Shown piece by piece: positions 4,988 to 5,623 of a stretch of 5,623 bases of DNA (the first letter of the stretch is position 1; each line of letters opens with the position of its first letter). The stretch is from Deltaproteobacteria bacterium. GTDB taxonomy: Bacteria > Desulfobacterota > Binatia > Binatales > Binataceae. The notes beneath the pieces were generated by a model. The model saw nothing but the letters and a program-made list of their open reading frames with translations. It ran no database searches and was not told the DNA's origin. The stretch is taken from assembly GCA_021799555.1 (NCBI GenBank), contig JAJZAG010000252.1, forward strand, positions 1 through 5,623. The letters run 5' to 3'. Position numbers and translations under genes: made by a program.

Positions 4988-5623
4988 CAGTAGCGGTTCA
5001 TCCGCGCAATCCGGTCGGCGTGAAAGTTCGCGTCGCCAAATAATTCCTGCGCGACGCGCGCGCGCTTCATGAAGAAGCCCATGTCGAATTCATCGGTCAT
5101 TCCGATTCCGCCGTGCATTTGCACGCCTTCCTGCACCGCGAGAGTCGCGGCCGCTCCGGCCTTAGCCTTGGCGACCGAAACGATAGCGCCGGCGTTATCA
5201 AAAGATTCGTCGAGTGTCTGCAGCGCCTTGAGCACGCTTGCGCGGGCGAGCTCGAGATCGCAGTAGAGGACGGCGGCGCGATGCTGCAGCGCCTGGAACT
5301 GGCCGATCAGTTTGCCGAATTGCTTGCGCTCCTTGAGATAGGCCACCGTCCGCGCGAACGCTTCGTCGCCAAGGCCGATGAGCTCGGCGGCGGCGGCGGC
5401 GCGGCCCGCGTTCAGCGCGCCCTCGAGCGGTTTCCATCCCGCATCAATCTCGCCAAGGATCGCGCCGGCGTCGACGACGGTTCCGTCGAAGCGAACACGC
5501 GCGGCGTTATGGCTATCGACCATCACCGTGCGCTCGACGGTGACGCCCGCGGCTTTCGCATCGACAAGGAACAGCGAAATTCCCTTGCGCTCGCCCGGCG
5601 CACCGGCGGTTCGCGCGGCGACA
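4987..5623 (-). CDS. Acyl-CoA dehydrogenase, C-terminal part (5' end beyond the right window edge)
   Basis: The frame stays open from the stop at 4987-4989 to the right edge, giving 211 residues; an in-frame ATG or GTG near 5521-5526 is internal, because VAARTAGAPG and KGISLFLVD upstream of it belong to the conserved central beta domain of acyl-CoA dehydrogenases. The C-terminal helical domain follows, with KERKQFGKLIGQFQALQHR (its Arg and Phe normally line the FAD site of the partner subunit) and QMHGGIGMTDEFDMG, the FAD-contacting loop. The closing ARVAQELFGDANFH aligns with the end of medium-chain enzymes where YEGT carries the catalytic Glu; Phe stands there instead. The isovaleryl-type alternative site (LDxER) reads LNAGR. 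No catalytic base is therefore obvious. The enzyme family oxidises acyl-CoA at C2-C3 using FAD. This one resembles FadE-type paralogues that may work in mixed-subunit pairs. It is translationally coupled to the methyltransferase. Confidence 0.92.
   Translation of the reverse strand, partial: VAARTAGAPGERKGISLFLVDAKAAGVTVERTVMVDSHNAARVRFDGTVVDAGAILGEIDAGWKPLEGALNAGRAAAAAELIGLGDEAFARTVAYLKERKQFGKLIGQFQALQHRAAVLYCDLELARASVLKALQTLDESFDNAGAIVSVAKAKAGAAATLAVQEGVQMHGGIGMTDEFDMGFFMKRARVAQELFGDANFHADRIARMNRY

Noticed and set aside
4271..4993. A 240-codon plus-strand open frame opposite the methyltransferase
   Set aside because: The minus strand carries all SAM-methyltransferase motifs and the TGATG coupling; the plus translation matches nothing known to me.
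5521..5526. GTG/ATG as the true start of the acyl-CoA dehydrogenase
   Set aside because: The frame upstream encodes conserved family sequence (VAARTAGAPG, GISLFLVD), so the start lies beyond the window.
1..5623. Many GATC and GCGATCGC-like words as a possible repeated signal
   Set aside because: They follow from frequent Ile-Ala, Ala-Ile and Asp-Arg codon pairs in GC-rich genes, are irregularly spaced and sit in coding frames.

Overview
This is a GC-rich, densely coded bacterial window. It carries five protein genes in two convergent groups, three on the plus side that read as one catabolic unit plus a transporter, and two on the minus side. The codon choice (heavy GCG/CGC/ATC), the tight ATGA and TGATG junctions and the gene content (aromatic-type degradation, an MFS importer, an acyl-CoA dehydrogenase) suggest a high-GC soil or environmental bacterium of a proteobacterial or Binatota-like kind. 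The taxon is an inference, because there is no rRNA or other marker here.

Plus strand, 1-2850: the 3' end of an NAD(P)-dependent aldehyde dehydrogenase closest to the hydroxymuconic-semialdehyde dehydrogenase group (HpaE/XylG type), a fumarylacetoacetate hydrolase (FAH)-fold protein resembling the 2-hydroxyhepta-2,4-diene-1,7-dioate isomerase/decarboxylase group (HpaG type), and a thiamine-diphosphate enzyme annotated in databases as acetolactate synthase large subunit-like or benzoylformate decarboxylase-like. The FAH and TPP genes overlap by ATGA. After a 126-base gap (2851-2976) comes a 12-helix MFS transporter of the monocarboxylate/oxalate-formate type, 2977-4251. The likely theme is uptake and breakdown of an aromatic or organic acid by a meta-cleavage-like route: the semialdehyde is oxidised to a dienoic diacid, the FAH protein isomerises or decarboxylates it, and the TPP enzyme decarboxylates or cleaves a 2-oxo acid. 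The last step is not part of the textbook homoprotocatechuate or catechol meta routes, so the exact pathway is open.

Minus strand, 5623-4262: the C-terminal part of an acyl-CoA dehydrogenase (gene runs off the right edge), joined by a one-base TGATG overlap to a class I SAM methyltransferase whose whole length resembles the TylM1/DesVI amino-sugar N,N-dimethyltransferases. The visible dehydrogenase part lacks a glutamate at both places where the family normally carries its catalytic base. The two groups converge with only 10 bases between stop codons.

No tRNA, rRNA, CRISPR array, insertion sequence or attachment site was seen. The long open frames opposite or out of frame with these genes are shadows caused by GC-rich codon structure. 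The most interesting points are the ALDH-FAH-TPP gene combination, the TylM1-like methyltransferase outside an obvious sugar cluster, and the base-less acyl-CoA dehydrogenase.
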